Assembly (NCBI RefSeq): GCF_923077115.1
Contig: NZ_CAKLPX010000004.1
Span: 186,001-250,000 of the forward strand
DNA length: 64,000 nucleotides
Direction: 5' to 3'
Source: Sinobacterium norvegicum
Lineage (GTDB): Bacteria > Pseudomonadota > Gammaproteobacteria > Pseudomonadales > Sinobacteriaceae
Each line of letters begins with the position of its first letter. Positions within the stretch are counted from its first letter, which is position 1. This document shows positions 16,869-25,961 of the stretch, in pieces. The position numbers and the translations under genes were made by a program. Below the pieces are notes generated by a model. It was not told where the DNA came from and made no database searches. It saw nothing but the letters and a program-made list of their open reading frames with translations.

Positions 16869-17897
16869 CTATGCCCCCTTGGTAGCTTTGATAAGCTGAT
16901 AATTTAAGCCGGCAACACTGACGAGTAGCAGCGCTCCAAACAGATTATGTGCCACCGCAATGGACACAGGAAAATGAAAAATAATATTACTTAAACCGAG
17001 GCCAATCTGAATAATCAATAATGCCGCCAGACACCGACCATATCGCGTCGTTTTTTCTTGCCTAAGTCTTAATAAGTTAATAATTAGCAAGCCTAACACC
17101 ACAGTTGTGACCACGGCGCCGATACGATGTGATAGATGAATAGTCACCCTGGCAGTATTGTCTAAGGCGCCACCAAGATAGTTAGGACCTACAGTTTGCG
17201 AGAAATCAAAAGCATTCTCAAAATTGGTTTCAGGCAACCATTGCCCCTGACACATGGGTAAGTCTGGGCAGGCAACCGCTGCGTAATTTGAGGTAGTCCA
17301 ACCACCCAAAAACACTTGTGTGATAACGACAACTAGTGCGATGGCTGCCAGCGGTTTCAACTTTTTCAGCATAGCCTGAACCGATTGATCAACCTGCCAG
17401 CCTCGCTGGTTAATTCTTAAATACAGCAACCAGAGAATAGTCAGGCTGGTAAATCCGCCCAGCAAGTGGCCAGTTACCACCTGTGGCCACAACTTCAAAG
17501 TGACCGTCCACATACCAAAAAGGCCTTGCAAGATGACGAAAGCAAGCAGAAAAAAAGCATGCTTAACCGGTGCTTGCTGGTTATTACTTTTAGCTTTATA
17601 GCAAAATACAGCAATGAAAATAGCAAACAAACCCAGGCTGCTGGCAAAATAACGATGTACCATTTCTGGCCACGGTTTCCCTGCCTCGACGGGCATATCT
17701 GGAAATGCTTGATTGGCGCGGCTGACTTCTTGTTCTGTACTCGGCCATGTTAAGTGTCCATAACAGCCCGGCCAGTCTGGGCATCCTAAACCAGCATCAA
17801 CCAGCCGGGTAAATGCACCCAGCATAATGACAAAAAGAGTTAGAACACAGGCTAGCAAGACTATTTTTTTGGCAATATTATAATTTTTCTCAACCAT
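16869..17897 (-). CDS. ctaA: Heme A synthase, COX15/CtaA family
   Basis: 342 aa with about eight membrane helices. Conserved heme-ligand histidines are in MVHRYFAS, TGHLLGG, HLSHRIGA and VAHNLFGA. A cysteine pair, CPDLPMC, lies in the central extracytoplasmic loop, and another CPDWPGC near the N-terminus. It oxidises heme O to heme A for the oxidase. It lies between the Sco-like gene and ctaB on the same strand. Confidence 0.95.
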   Translation of the reverse strand: MVEKNYNIAKKIVLLACVLTLFVIMLGAFTRLVDAGLGCPDWPGCYGHLTWPSTEQEVSRANQAFPDMPVEAGKPWPEMVHRYFASSLGLFAIFIAVFCYKAKSNNQQAPVKHAFFLLAFVILQGLFGMWTVTLKLWPQVVTGHLLGGFTSLTILWLLYLRINQRGWQVDQSVQAMLKKLKPLAAIALVVVITQVFLGGWTTSNYAAVACPDLPMCQGQWLPETNFENAFDFSQTVGPNYLGGALDNTARVTIHLSHRIGAVVTTVVLGLLIINLLRLRQEKTTRYGRCLAALLIIQIGLGLSNIIFHFPVSIAVAHNLFGALLLVSVAGLNYQLIKATKGA

Positions 17898-17917
17898 ATC
17901 TAGATCCGTATCGCTTG

Positions 17918-18529
17918 TTATTCAGAGTTTGAAAAAAGAAATTTCAAATCTGTTATATAGTCTTTCAATGTATTCTCTTGGCTGTAAGTCATCATTAAAA
18001 AACCTTGTTTATCTACCAGATAATACTGCGGTTTTTGTCTTTCATTAGTATTCTCTAGTGTTGTCATCAGCTGTTCTGAAGCCTTTAACTGAATCAACGC
18101 AGGGTAGTTTTTTAGCAAGTCGCTATTGAGCTTGCCCTCTCGAGATATATAGTAACGATTTAACAATGGGGCATATTTACCAATTGCTTTATGTGTCTGG
18201 CGAATGAAATACAATGAATTTAAACAATCACTTTTGCAGCCGTTTTTAGGCTCTTGGTACAACATCGACCAGGTCACACCCTGGCCGGGAATCGTCGATT
18301 CATCCTGCCCTGAAATGACAGCCAGCTGATCAGAAATTTGTGCAGCAGGGACCACTAACTGGCCTCTATTCTTAGTTCCTGTTGGCATGCCCACACCTGT
18401 CACATAGACAAAGGTGGATGCCGCAATCATGAGTATTGGCAGGGCTAATATTGCACTCAGTTTTAAACGTGTTGCCCATAAAGGGCTTTGTTTTGTCGAC
18501 CGATCTTCGATGCTGGATGAAGTTTGCAT
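17918..18529 (-). CDS. Sco-like membrane-anchored thioredoxin-fold protein of the oxidase cluster
   Basis: 203 aa. A cytoplasmic tail is followed by one membrane helix (about residues 23-45) and a periplasmic domain. C98 and C102 form a CX3C pair (CKSDC) placed as in SCO proteins. Where SCO has VDH with the copper-ligand histidine, this protein has YYLVDKQG, so the third ligand seems to be absent. It is the conserved uncharacterised gene found between SURF1 and ctaA in Pseudomonas-type clusters. A thiol reductase or copper-relay role in oxidase assembly is inferred from context only. It begins 2 nt after the SURF1 stop. Confidence 0.75.
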   Translation of the reverse strand: MQTSSSIEDRSTKQSPLWATRLKLSAILALPILMIAASTFVYVTGVGMPTGTKNRGQLVVPAAQISDQLAVISGQDESTIPGQGVTWSMLYQEPKNGCKSDCLNSLYFIRQTHKAIGKYAPLLNRYYISREGKLNSDLLKNYPALIQLKASEQLMTTLENTNERQKPQYYLVDKQGFLMMTYSQENTLKDYITDLKFLFSNSE

Positions 18530-18531
18530 GG

Positions 18532-19275
18532 CTACTGCTCGCGGGGTAATTGTTGTTTAATATATGCGATTAAATTGCTGCTATTAATCAGATAGAGAAG
18601 CAACAATACTGCTGCCATTGAAAACCATTGTAGGGCGTAAGCTTGATGCTTCTCTGGTGCAACATTTATCACTATACGTTCAAATTTTTCAACACCTGAC
18701 TCCGCTGCATCCAGCCAAATTAAATAGGGATACAACGGCATATCGAAGTACTGTTGGAAATTTTCAAAATCTTTTGTTTGTATTACTGCCGGCCACTGCT
18801 GTGCATACTGCTCATCTGCTAATGCAAATGATTTCTCAGTAAAACTAACAGCCTCACCGCTGACCGAAACACTGTTGTTAGCTGGTATTTCTGGCAATAT
18901 TTTCCGATCTAAACTTCCTCTTAACCAACCGCGCACCGTCATATATACAGCGCTTCGATCACTGTTATAGAAAGGAGTAAACAGGAGGTAACCGAACTGG
19001 CGATGATACATCTGATTGTCGAGTAAAAAATTAATGCGCGGTGAAAAATTACCGTTGATTAGCACTCGCTGTCCGCTTGCAATATCTACGTTTGCGGCGC
19101 TGCTAATATCTCGCTGTGACTGCTGATGGTTGGCCTCAGCTATTATTATTTGTTGTTTTTCTTCCGCCCTGTGCAGCTGCCAAATACCCAGATAAACCAA
19201 GGCTGAAAAGCAGGCAACAAAAAGTAATGAGAGCCAGAAATTGGGGTGAAATTTAAACGCTACCGCCGACAACAT
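18532..19275 (-). CDS. SURF1-family cytochrome oxidase assembly protein
   Basis: 247 aa with two membrane helices at the ends (about residues 11-30 and 218-236) and a soluble domain between them, the SURF1 layout. Family motifs include LGIWQLHRAEEKQ near the first helix, LLDNQMYHRQFGYLLFTPF and the terminal YALQWFSMA. SURF1 proteins aid heme a insertion into subunit I. It is the first gene of the assembly run that continues to SCO. Confidence 0.92.
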   Translation of the reverse strand: MLSAVAFKFHPNFWLSLLFVACFSALVYLGIWQLHRAEEKQQIIIAEANHQQSQRDISSAANVDIASGQRVLINGNFSPRINFLLDNQMYHRQFGYLLFTPFYNSDRSAVYMTVRGWLRGSLDRKILPEIPANNSVSVSGEAVSFTEKSFALADEQYAQQWPAVIQTKDFENFQQYFDMPLYPYLIWLDAAESGVEKFERIVINVAPEKHQAYALQWFSMAAVLLLLYLINSSNLIAYIKQQLPREQ

Positions 19276-19448
19276 CTACAAATACCTACTAACCGCTATA
19301 TTATTTTTATTATTTTTCCCTGGTCATAAGACCAACTGTTGCTTGGTTATTTATTGCTATGGTTAAACCAAGACTTGCATTATGATAGTTATAAACTGCC
19401 ATACAAATAGCAATATTGCTATGCCTATATAATAAAAAAGGATTCATT

Positions 19449-19682
19449 ATGTGGCTAAAAATTGCCATTGTTATTATTTTTTTCTTACTACTAATCAGTC
19501 TTTTTAGCGGCCTATTTTTCTTACTTAAAGATCAAGGAAACAGTAAAAGAACTCTCCACTCACTCACCCTTCGCGTCTCTCTAACTGCCATTTTACTCGG
19601 CTTGGTTAGTTACGGTGTCATCAGCGGTGAGTTAAAATCGCAAGCGCCATGGGATAGAGCTACGGCGCAACAGACACCGTAG
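19449..19682 (+). CDS. Small twin-helix membrane protein, DUF2909-like
   Basis: 77 aa from ATG 19449, with AAGGA 5 nt upstream. There are two hydrophobic helices (about residues 4-27 and 40-60) joined by a short basic loop. Its place, on the opposite strand between subunit III and SURF1, matches the small DUF2909 gene of Pseudomonas oxidase clusters. Function is unknown; an oxidase-related role is inferred from the fixed position. It ends 12 nt from the convergent ctaE stop. Confidence 0.75.
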   Translation: MWLKIAIVIIFFLLLISLFSGLFFLLKDQGNSKRTLHSLTLRVSLTAILLGLVSYGVISGELKSQAPWDRATAQQTP

Positions 19683-19694
19683 CCACCCATCAAG

Positions 19695-20648
19695 TTAGAT
19701 GATATAGACGAATAGGAATAGTCCCAGCCACACCACATCAACAAAGTGCCAATACCAAGAGGAGGCTTCAAAACCGAAGTGCTCCTCAGGTGTAAAGTCA
19801 CCACGCGAAATAGAACGTAACCACTGCACCGCCAACATAATACCGCCCATGCAAACATGGAAGCCGTGAAAGCCGGTCAGAATGAAGAAAGTGGAGCCAT
19901 AGATGCCTGATTCCAGCGTCAGGCCTAGATGCGTATATGCCTCATAATATTCATAGATTTGAAAGCCGACAAAGGTAAAACCTAGTAGCAAGCTTATCGC
20001 CAACCAATTGTTGAATGCCTTACGCTTATTTGCCTTCAGTGCCGAGTGTGCGAAATGAACTGTAACACTGGAAATAACCAATAAAATGGTATTGATTAAG
20101 GGAATATGCCAGGGGTCGACCACTTCTCTCGCCGAGGTAAACTCGCCATTATTGGCAATCACTTGGTTGGCAATACCGACAGTTTCCTGCGGTGTAGAAA
20201 CCAGTGGCCAACTATATTCAAAGCCGCTCCATAGATATTCATTGGTCAGGGCACCGTCACCCTCACCGGCCAACCAAGGCACGGATAGGTTTCGCGCATA
20301 AAATAACACGCCAAAGAAACAGGCGAAGAACATTACCTCAGAGAAGATAAACCACTGCATACCTAACACATAGGAATGCTTAAGCTGTGGGCTATTCAAC
20401 CCCTGCTTCTCTTCAATTATGGTCACTCTAAACCAAGAAAATAGCGTTAAAATAAAGCAACCCAGACCGGTATAGAAAATCATCCAACCATTGGGGTTTG
20501 CCACATCGGCGAACTTAGGGTTTAAACTATTAATACCGTCGCCAACGCCGACTACCATGATGGCAACAGCGATTGCCATGCAAATGGCCAGCTTGCTTTG
20601 CTCCGGTACATAATAGGTTTCATTATCTGCAGTTGTTTGCTCTGCCAT
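19695..20648 (-). CDS. ctaE: Cytochrome c oxidase subunit III
   Basis: 317 aa with about seven membrane helices. Family segments are MQWFIFSEVMFFACFFG, FFILTGFHGFHVCMGG and the C-terminal SSWYWHFVDVVWLGLFLFVY. An inserted hydrophilic loop of about 60 residues (roughly 130-190) separates helices, as in Pseudomonas-type subunits. It supports the catalytic core CtaC/CtaD. It follows ctaG by 47 nt. Confidence 0.96.
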   Translation of the reverse strand: MAEQTTADNETYYVPEQSKLAICMAIAVAIMVVGVGDGINSLNPKFADVANPNGWMIFYTGLGCFILTLFSWFRVTIIEEKQGLNSPQLKHSYVLGMQWFIFSEVMFFACFFGVLFYARNLSVPWLAGEGDGALTNEYLWSGFEYSWPLVSTPQETVGIANQVIANNGEFTSAREVVDPWHIPLINTILLVISSVTVHFAHSALKANKRKAFNNWLAISLLLGFTFVGFQIYEYYEAYTHLGLTLESGIYGSTFFILTGFHGFHVCMGGIMLAVQWLRSISRGDFTPEEHFGFEASSWYWHFVDVVWLGLFLFVYII

Positions 20649-20695
20649 GATACGACCTCGTTTTGTTGTTATTATTATCGCAGCCAGTGCGCGCC

Positions 20696-21247
20696 TTAGT
20701 TGGTCGCGACCTTGTTGTTGCCGAATCCCTCGGTAACATCAAATAGGGTATACGATAAGGTGATTGTATGTATGTCTTTAGGTAGCTCTTGATCAACGAC
20801 AAAACGTAGTGGCATATCAATTTCTGTGCCTGCCTCTAGCGTCTGCTGGTTAAAACAAAAGCACTCTGTTTTATGAAAATATGCCGCCGCTCTTGACGGT
20901 GAAACACTTGGGACAGCCTGTGCAATCATAGTTTTTGATAATGGGTTTTTTGCATAAAAAGCAGTATTGGTTAATGCGCCCGGATGCACCGACAATTCAC
21001 GATCATTCGGGCTAAAACTCCACATCATTTGATCATTATTCATTGCTATAAATTGAATCTTAACTGTTCGCGTTTCATCAACGGCAGCCTCAACAGACTC
21101 ATATTTAGTCCCCGAGGTTTTACCATTGAGCCCTGTTACATCACAGAGCACATCGTAGATCGGAACGAGGAGAAAACCGAAACCAAACATTGCGGCAGTC
21201 AAAAGAAATAACTTTTTTACCGTTTGCGTAATACTGGTCTCGGCCAT
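20696..21247 (-). CDS. ctaG: Cytochrome c oxidase assembly protein, COX11/CtaG family
   Basis: 183 aa. One N-terminal membrane helix is followed by a periplasmic immunoglobulin-like domain with the copper-binding CFCF motif (ECFCFNQQTLEAG, about residues 127-139). It supplies copper to the CuB site of subunit I. It lies 10 nt after ctaD in the structural operon. Confidence 0.95.
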   Translation of the reverse strand: MAETSITQTVKKLFLLTAAMFGFGFLLVPIYDVLCDVTGLNGKTSGTKYESVEAAVDETRTVKIQFIAMNNDQMMWSFSPNDRELSVHPGALTNTAFYAKNPLSKTMIAQAVPSVSPSRAAAYFHKTECFCFNQQTLEAGTEIDMPLRFVVDQELPKDIHTITLSYTLFDVTEGFGNNKVATN

Positions 21248-21257
21248 CTCAGACCCC

Positions 21258-22820
21258 CTACTTTACTGTCGGTGGTGTGGTAAAGGTATGGTAAGGCGCC
21301 GGCGATGGAACCGTCCATTCCAAGCCCTCTGCTCCATCCCAAACCTTGGCCTTCTCGGTCTTCTTGCCCGCGACAATACAATGGATCACGTTATATAAGA
21401 AGAACAGCTGCGAGGCGCCATAGAGAAAGGCACCACAACTTGAGATCATATTAAAATCTGCAAACTGTAAGGCGTAATCCGGAATACGACGCGGCATACC
21501 AGCAAGGCCGACAAAGTGCTGTGGGAAGAAGGTAATATTAAAGCCTATGAATGAGATCCAGAAATGCGCCTTACCCATCGTCTCGTTATACATTCTGCCC
21601 GTCCACTTGGGCAACCAGAAGTAAACCGCTGCCGACATACTGAAGATTGCACCTGCGACCATTGTGTAATGGAAATGCGCGACAACAAAATATGAATCAT
21701 GATACTGGAAGTCGACCGGTGCCATCGCCAGCATAACACCGGACAAACCGCCGATGGTAAACAGGAAGACAAAGGCAATACTGAACAGCATCGGCGTCTC
21801 AAACGTGATTGCACCGCGATACATCGTGGCAATCCAGTTAAACACTTTCACCCCTGTTGGCGCCGCAATCAACATGGTTGCGTACATAAAGAACAGCTCA
21901 CCAGCCAACGGCATGCCAACAGTATACATATGGTGTGCCCATACAATAAAACTGAGGAAGGCAATAGACGCGGTGGCGTAAACCATTGAATCATAACCAA
22001 ACAAAGGCTTTCGCGAGAAGGCGGGGATAATCTGCGACACCACACCAAAGGCTGGCAAGATAATGATATAAACCTCAGGGTGCCCGAAGAACCAGAAGAT
22101 ATGCTGGAACAACACAGGGTCACCACCACCGGCAGCACTGAAGAATGAGGTGCCGAAGTGAATATCCATCAGCATCATGGTCACCGCACCCGCCAGTACC
22201 GGCATTACCGCCACCAACAAGAAGGCAGTAATCAACCAAGTCCAGACAAACATTGGCATCTTCATATACGTCATACCCGGGGCACGCATATTCATTACCG
22301 TGGCAATGATATTAATCGAGCCCATGATCGAAGAAGCCCCCATGACATGGACACCAAAAATAAAGAAAGTGACGCTTGGCGGCGCATACGTTGTCGATAA
22401 CGGTGCGTAGAAGGTCCAGCCAAAGTTCGGTGCTCCCCCTTCCATAAACAGCGATGACAACAATACTGCAAAGGCAAAGGGTAGCAGCCAAAAGCTAAGG
22501 TTGTTCATCCGTGGCAAGGCCATATCTGGCGCCCCAATCATCATCGGAATCAACCAGTTAGCAAGACCGACAAAGGCCGGCATAATGGCACCAAAGACCA
22601 TGATCAATCCATGCATCGTCGTCATTTGGTTAAAGAATTCAGGCTCGATTAATTGCAGCCCTGGCTGAAATAATTCAGCGCGAATAATCATGGCAAAAGC
22701 GCCGCCAGTTAAGAACATGGCAAAGCTAAACCACAGGTACAGTGTTCCTATATCTTTATGGTTGGTTGTTAGTATCCAACGCATGATGCCCTTTTTAGGG
22801 CCGTGATGATGATCACCCAT
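21258..22820 (-). CDS. ctaD: Cytochrome c oxidase subunit I
   Basis: 520 aa with twelve predicted helices, a heme-copper oxidase catalytic subunit. The CuB histidine-tyrosine site is in GHPEVYI, the two further CuB histidines in WAHHMYT, and the heme a/a3 ligands in HFHYTMV; the N-terminal heme a ligand is in MTTMHGLIM. It reduces O2 to water with proton pumping. It begins 9 nt after the ctaC stop and is followed by ctaG. Confidence 0.98.
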   Translation of the reverse strand: MGDHHHGPKKGIMRWILTTNHKDIGTLYLWFSFAMFLTGGAFAMIIRAELFQPGLQLIEPEFFNQMTTMHGLIMVFGAIMPAFVGLANWLIPMMIGAPDMALPRMNNLSFWLLPFAFAVLLSSLFMEGGAPNFGWTFYAPLSTTYAPPSVTFFIFGVHVMGASSIMGSINIIATVMNMRAPGMTYMKMPMFVWTWLITAFLLVAVMPVLAGAVTMMLMDIHFGTSFFSAAGGGDPVLFQHIFWFFGHPEVYIIILPAFGVVSQIIPAFSRKPLFGYDSMVYATASIAFLSFIVWAHHMYTVGMPLAGELFFMYATMLIAAPTGVKVFNWIATMYRGAITFETPMLFSIAFVFLFTIGGLSGVMLAMAPVDFQYHDSYFVVAHFHYTMVAGAIFSMSAAVYFWLPKWTGRMYNETMGKAHFWISFIGFNITFFPQHFVGLAGMPRRIPDYALQFADFNMISSCGAFLYGASQLFFLYNVIHCIVAGKKTEKAKVWDGAEGLEWTVPSPAPYHTFTTPPTVK

Positions 22821-22829
22821 AATATCCCC

Positions 22830-23984
22830 CTATTGGCCTTTCTTAGCGTTATATACGTCAATGGCTTGGACGGTATCGCCCATATTGTTACCCCAGGCAT
22901 TTCGCTGGTATGTGGTAACTGCCGCTGCATCTAAATCATTCAACTGGTTACCAAAAGCCTGCATGGCAGTACCAGGCACACCGTTAATAACTACATCTAA
23001 ATGCTGACTAATATCGCCCATGGCAATAGCAGATCCGGCAATCGCCTTACCTACGCCACCCTGGCCTTGATCACCATGACACGCCATACACTGACTGTTA
23101 TAGACAGACTCTCCCCGGGCAACCATTTCATCGAGGGTAAACGTCTGAGCCATGAGCTCTTTTAATTTGGCAGATTCTTGCTGTTTGCCTGCAAGCCAGC
23201 TGTCGTATTCGTCCTGCTCAACCACCTTAACAACAATCGGCATAAAGCCGTGGTCGCGACCGCAAAGCTCAGCGCACTGACCGCGATAAACGCCGACCTC
23301 TAACGGTTTTGTCCAGGCTTCATTCACAAAACCAGGAATAGCATCTCGCTTCACTGCCAAGGCAGGTACCCACCAGGCGTGAATAACGTCGGCGGCGGTG
23401 ACCAGAAAGCGCACCTTTTTGCCAACAGGGATAACCATCGGTTCATCAACTTCAAGCAGGTAATGCTCACCCTTGGCGTCTTCGTTATTTATTTCACGTT
23501 GCGGCGTTGTCAAACTACTGAAGAAGGAGACAGTTTCACCACTGTCGTTTAAATATTCATATTTCCACTTCCACTGATAACCGGTAATCATAATATCCAG
23601 TTCAGAATCACTGGTATCGTAGACCTCAATCAATGTTTTTGTGGCAGGAAAAGCCATTGCAATCAAGATGATGCAAGGGATTATCGTCCAGACGATTTCA
23701 ACCTTGGTGTTCTCGTGAAATTGTGAAGCTGTGCGTCCAGTAGACTTTCTATGGGCAATCAGTGCGTAGAACATCACACTAAATACGACAACAGCAATGA
23801 CGATACATAGAATAAAAATATCCATGTGTAAGTCATAAACCTTTTGACCAACCTCTGTAACCCCTGGGGCCAAATTGGTTTGCCAGCGTTGGGCTTCCTC
23901 GGCATAGGATGCAGACGCTAAACTAGCGAGTAAAACTGCAAAACCGTGCACGATCCAACGAAGCGGATGCGCTCGTAACAACAT
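22830..23984 (-). CDS. ctaC: Cytochrome c oxidase subunit II with fused cytochrome c domain
   Basis: 384 aa: signal peptide, two membrane helices (about residues 50-75 and 95-115), then the cupredoxin domain with a complete CuA site (His in IHAWWVP; CAELCGRDHGFMP). A C-terminal mono-heme cytochrome c domain follows, with CMACH at about residue 300. This caa3-like fusion brings its own electron entry heme next to CuA. It is the first gene of the operon ctaC-ctaD-ctaG-ctaE. Confidence 0.96.
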   Translation of the reverse strand: MLLRAHPLRWIVHGFAVLLASLASASYAEEAQRWQTNLAPGVTEVGQKVYDLHMDIFILCIVIAVVVFSVMFYALIAHRKSTGRTASQFHENTKVEIVWTIIPCIILIAMAFPATKTLIEVYDTSDSELDIMITGYQWKWKYEYLNDSGETVSFFSSLTTPQREINNEDAKGEHYLLEVDEPMVIPVGKKVRFLVTAADVIHAWWVPALAVKRDAIPGFVNEAWTKPLEVGVYRGQCAELCGRDHGFMPIVVKVVEQDEYDSWLAGKQQESAKLKELMAQTFTLDEMVARGESVYNSQCMACHGDQGQGGVGKAIAGSAIAMGDISQHLDVVINGVPGTAMQAFGNQLNDLDAAAVTTYQRNAWGNNMGDTVQAIDVYNAKKGQ

Positions 23985-24324
23985 ACCTAGATGTCTCCAT
24001 TTTATTGTTATTTAATCCATCTACACGCCCTTATAAAGGCGCTAAAATTCAACAATAGAAATAAAGCCAAACACCATAGGTGCCGAAATAAAAAATTTGA
24101 AAAACTAGGACAAGTGATTACCACTACCTGAACACTGCACGTAATTTATTATGGCACTACATCTCGTAGCTTATTACAACGTACAACACTACCCATGGTA
24201 TCCGACAAGAATTATTCCTTATGCCGAGTACGGTAAAACGGCTTCAGTATACCAAATCGACTACAATAAACACTATATAATCACACTTAATTATTCTTTG
24301 TCGTTATAAAAAACAGGCTCAATT
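23985..24324. other. Divergent intergenic region between ctaC and the MATE gene
   Basis: 340 nt without a convincing gene. It must hold the promoters of the oxidase operon (leftward) and the MATE exporter (rightward). A TATAAT at 24276-24281 is a possible -10 for the exporter but has no good -35. No operator-like palindrome, terminator or RNA gene stood out. Confidence 0.5.
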
Positions 24325-25647
24325 ATGCAAAAAAAAGTCAGCTATTTAGCCCTCTGGGCAATGGCGTGGCCAATGTTACTGTCTAACATTTCTGTACCGC
24401 TACTGGGCTTGGTCGACACAGCCATTCTCGGTCATCTCGACAGCGCCAAGTACCTGGCAGCCGTCGCCATGGGAGCCTCGGTTATTGGCTTTATTTATTG
24501 GAGTTTCAATTTTCTACGCATGAGCACCACCGCCTCAACGGCACAGGCTATCGGTCGCGATGATCAACAAGAATCGGAGCTTGTTGGTTTTAGAGCGGCT
24601 ATTGTCGGCCTCTTCATAGGCCTGATACTCTTTGTTTTTCATCCGCCGTTAGTTGACTTGGTAGTGGCTCAAATGGGTGATAATAACGAAGTAAAACAAT
24701 TAGCTATAGAGTATATTGGCATACGAATATACAGTGCTCCAGCGGTACTTATCAGCTATGCGCTGATCGGCTGGTTCATTGGAAATAAACAGGCAAAAGT
24801 GCCGCTGATGTTAGTTGTTGTTACTAACAGCATTAATATTGTGCTCGATTATACGTTTGTTATTCATTGGAACATGAACAGCGCCGGTGCCGCTTGGGCG
24901 ACACTGGTGGCCGAATACAGCGCCGCGACCTTGGCAGTATTATTCTATTTAAAACACAGTAAATCACCACTGAGTAAGCTCCGCCTGGCGCTGAATAAGA
25001 CCAAACTATTAGCGCTGTTGGCAATCAACAGGCCACTGTTTGTCAGGACTGTTATTCTGCTCGGCAGTTTTCTATTTTTTACCACTCAAGGTGCGAACCA
25101 AGGCAGTGATATCGTCGCCACCAACGCCATCATTATGAATCTTATCCTAACGATATCATTTGCCATGGATGGTTACGCCCATGCCTGCGAGGCGTACTGT
25201 GGTGAAGCCTTGGGTCGCAAAGATATGCCGATGTTTTTTCTGACCATTCGTTACTGTTTGCACTTTTGTATTGGTACCGCGGTGCTGTTCACTGTTTTCT
25301 TTATCTCGGCCCAAACGGTTTTAATTTCTCTGTTTACCACTATTGCTCACATTCAAATTTTGGCCGCTGAGTATTGGATCTGGCTGGTGATCGCACCGGC
25401 AATTTCGTTTCTAACCTATTTATTTGATGGCGTGTTCATCGCTGGATCAGACACCAAGGCGATGCAGAACACTTTGATATTTTCCGCCTTTGGCGTCTAT
25501 TTTCCTGTTTGGTATTTTAGCCAAGGAATGGGCAACCATGGCTTATGGTTGGCTTTTAGTTGCTTTACCGTTGCAAGGTTTGCTTCGCTTTACCTGTGTT
25601 ACCGGCGCAATAATACGCAGTTAAGTTGGCCACCACTACAGCAGTGA
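24325..25647 (+). CDS. MATE-family efflux transporter (DinF-like)
   Basis: 440 aa with about twelve membrane helices in two related halves. It opens with the MATE pattern of a short basic tail then AMAWPMLLSNISVPLLGLVDTAILGHL. Sequence style fits the DinF subgroup, Na+- or H+-coupled exporters of organic cations or drugs; the substrate cannot be told. It stands alone on the plus strand and ends 12 nt from the convergent yheV. Confidence 0.9.
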   Translation: MQKKVSYLALWAMAWPMLLSNISVPLLGLVDTAILGHLDSAKYLAAVAMGASVIGFIYWSFNFLRMSTTASTAQAIGRDDQQESELVGFRAAIVGLFIGLILFVFHPPLVDLVVAQMGDNNEVKQLAIEYIGIRIYSAPAVLISYALIGWFIGNKQAKVPLMLVVVTNSINIVLDYTFVIHWNMNSAGAAWATLVAEYSAATLAVLFYLKHSKSPLSKLRLALNKTKLLALLAINRPLFVRTVILLGSFLFFTTQGANQGSDIVATNAIIMNLILTISFAMDGYAHACEAYCGEALGRKDMPMFFLTIRYCLHFCIGTAVLFTVFFISAQTVLISLFTTIAHIQILAAEYWIWLVIAPAISFLTYLFDGVFIAGSDTKAMQNTLIFSAFGVYFPVWYFSQGMGNHGLWLAFSCFTVARFASLYLCYRRNNTQLSWPPLQQ

Positions 25648-25659
25648 CAGCAACACAAA

Positions 25660-25932
25660 TCAATGGTCTTTACGATGCAGGCCAGGGTCTATTAACTGAA
25701 CAACCTGCACCTCATCTTCATGCGACAACGGCTTCTCGCCCAAGCGAGGTTGATTGACTCGTGTTTCAACCTCTTCTTTCGCCACTTGGTCATTCATCAC
25801 ATCGGTATACCCACAACTAACACACTCTCTGTGCTGCCCCTCGTCGTCATTCCAACTTTTAATCTTATCCATTCCGCTACAGCGCGGGCAAACCGCACCG
25901 GCAACGAATCTTTTTATAATTTTCTTTGGCAT
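25660..25932 (-). CDS. yheV: YheV-family small zinc-ribbon-like protein
   Basis: 90 aa. The N-terminal half has two CXXC pairs, CPRC (about residue 15) and CVSCGYTD (about residue 37), a likely zinc ribbon; the C-terminal half is charged and less ordered. Function is unknown. It starts 29 nt after prlC ends on the same strand, an arrangement shared with Pseudomonas, so the two are probably co-transcribed. Confidence 0.85.
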   Translation of the reverse strand: MPKKIIKRFVAGAVCPRCSGMDKIKSWNDDEGQHRECVSCGYTDVMNDQVAKEEVETRVNQPRLGEKPLSHEDEVQVVQLIDPGLHRKDH

Positions 25933-25961
25933 AGCTACCTCTTAGTAGACCAAACTACCTA

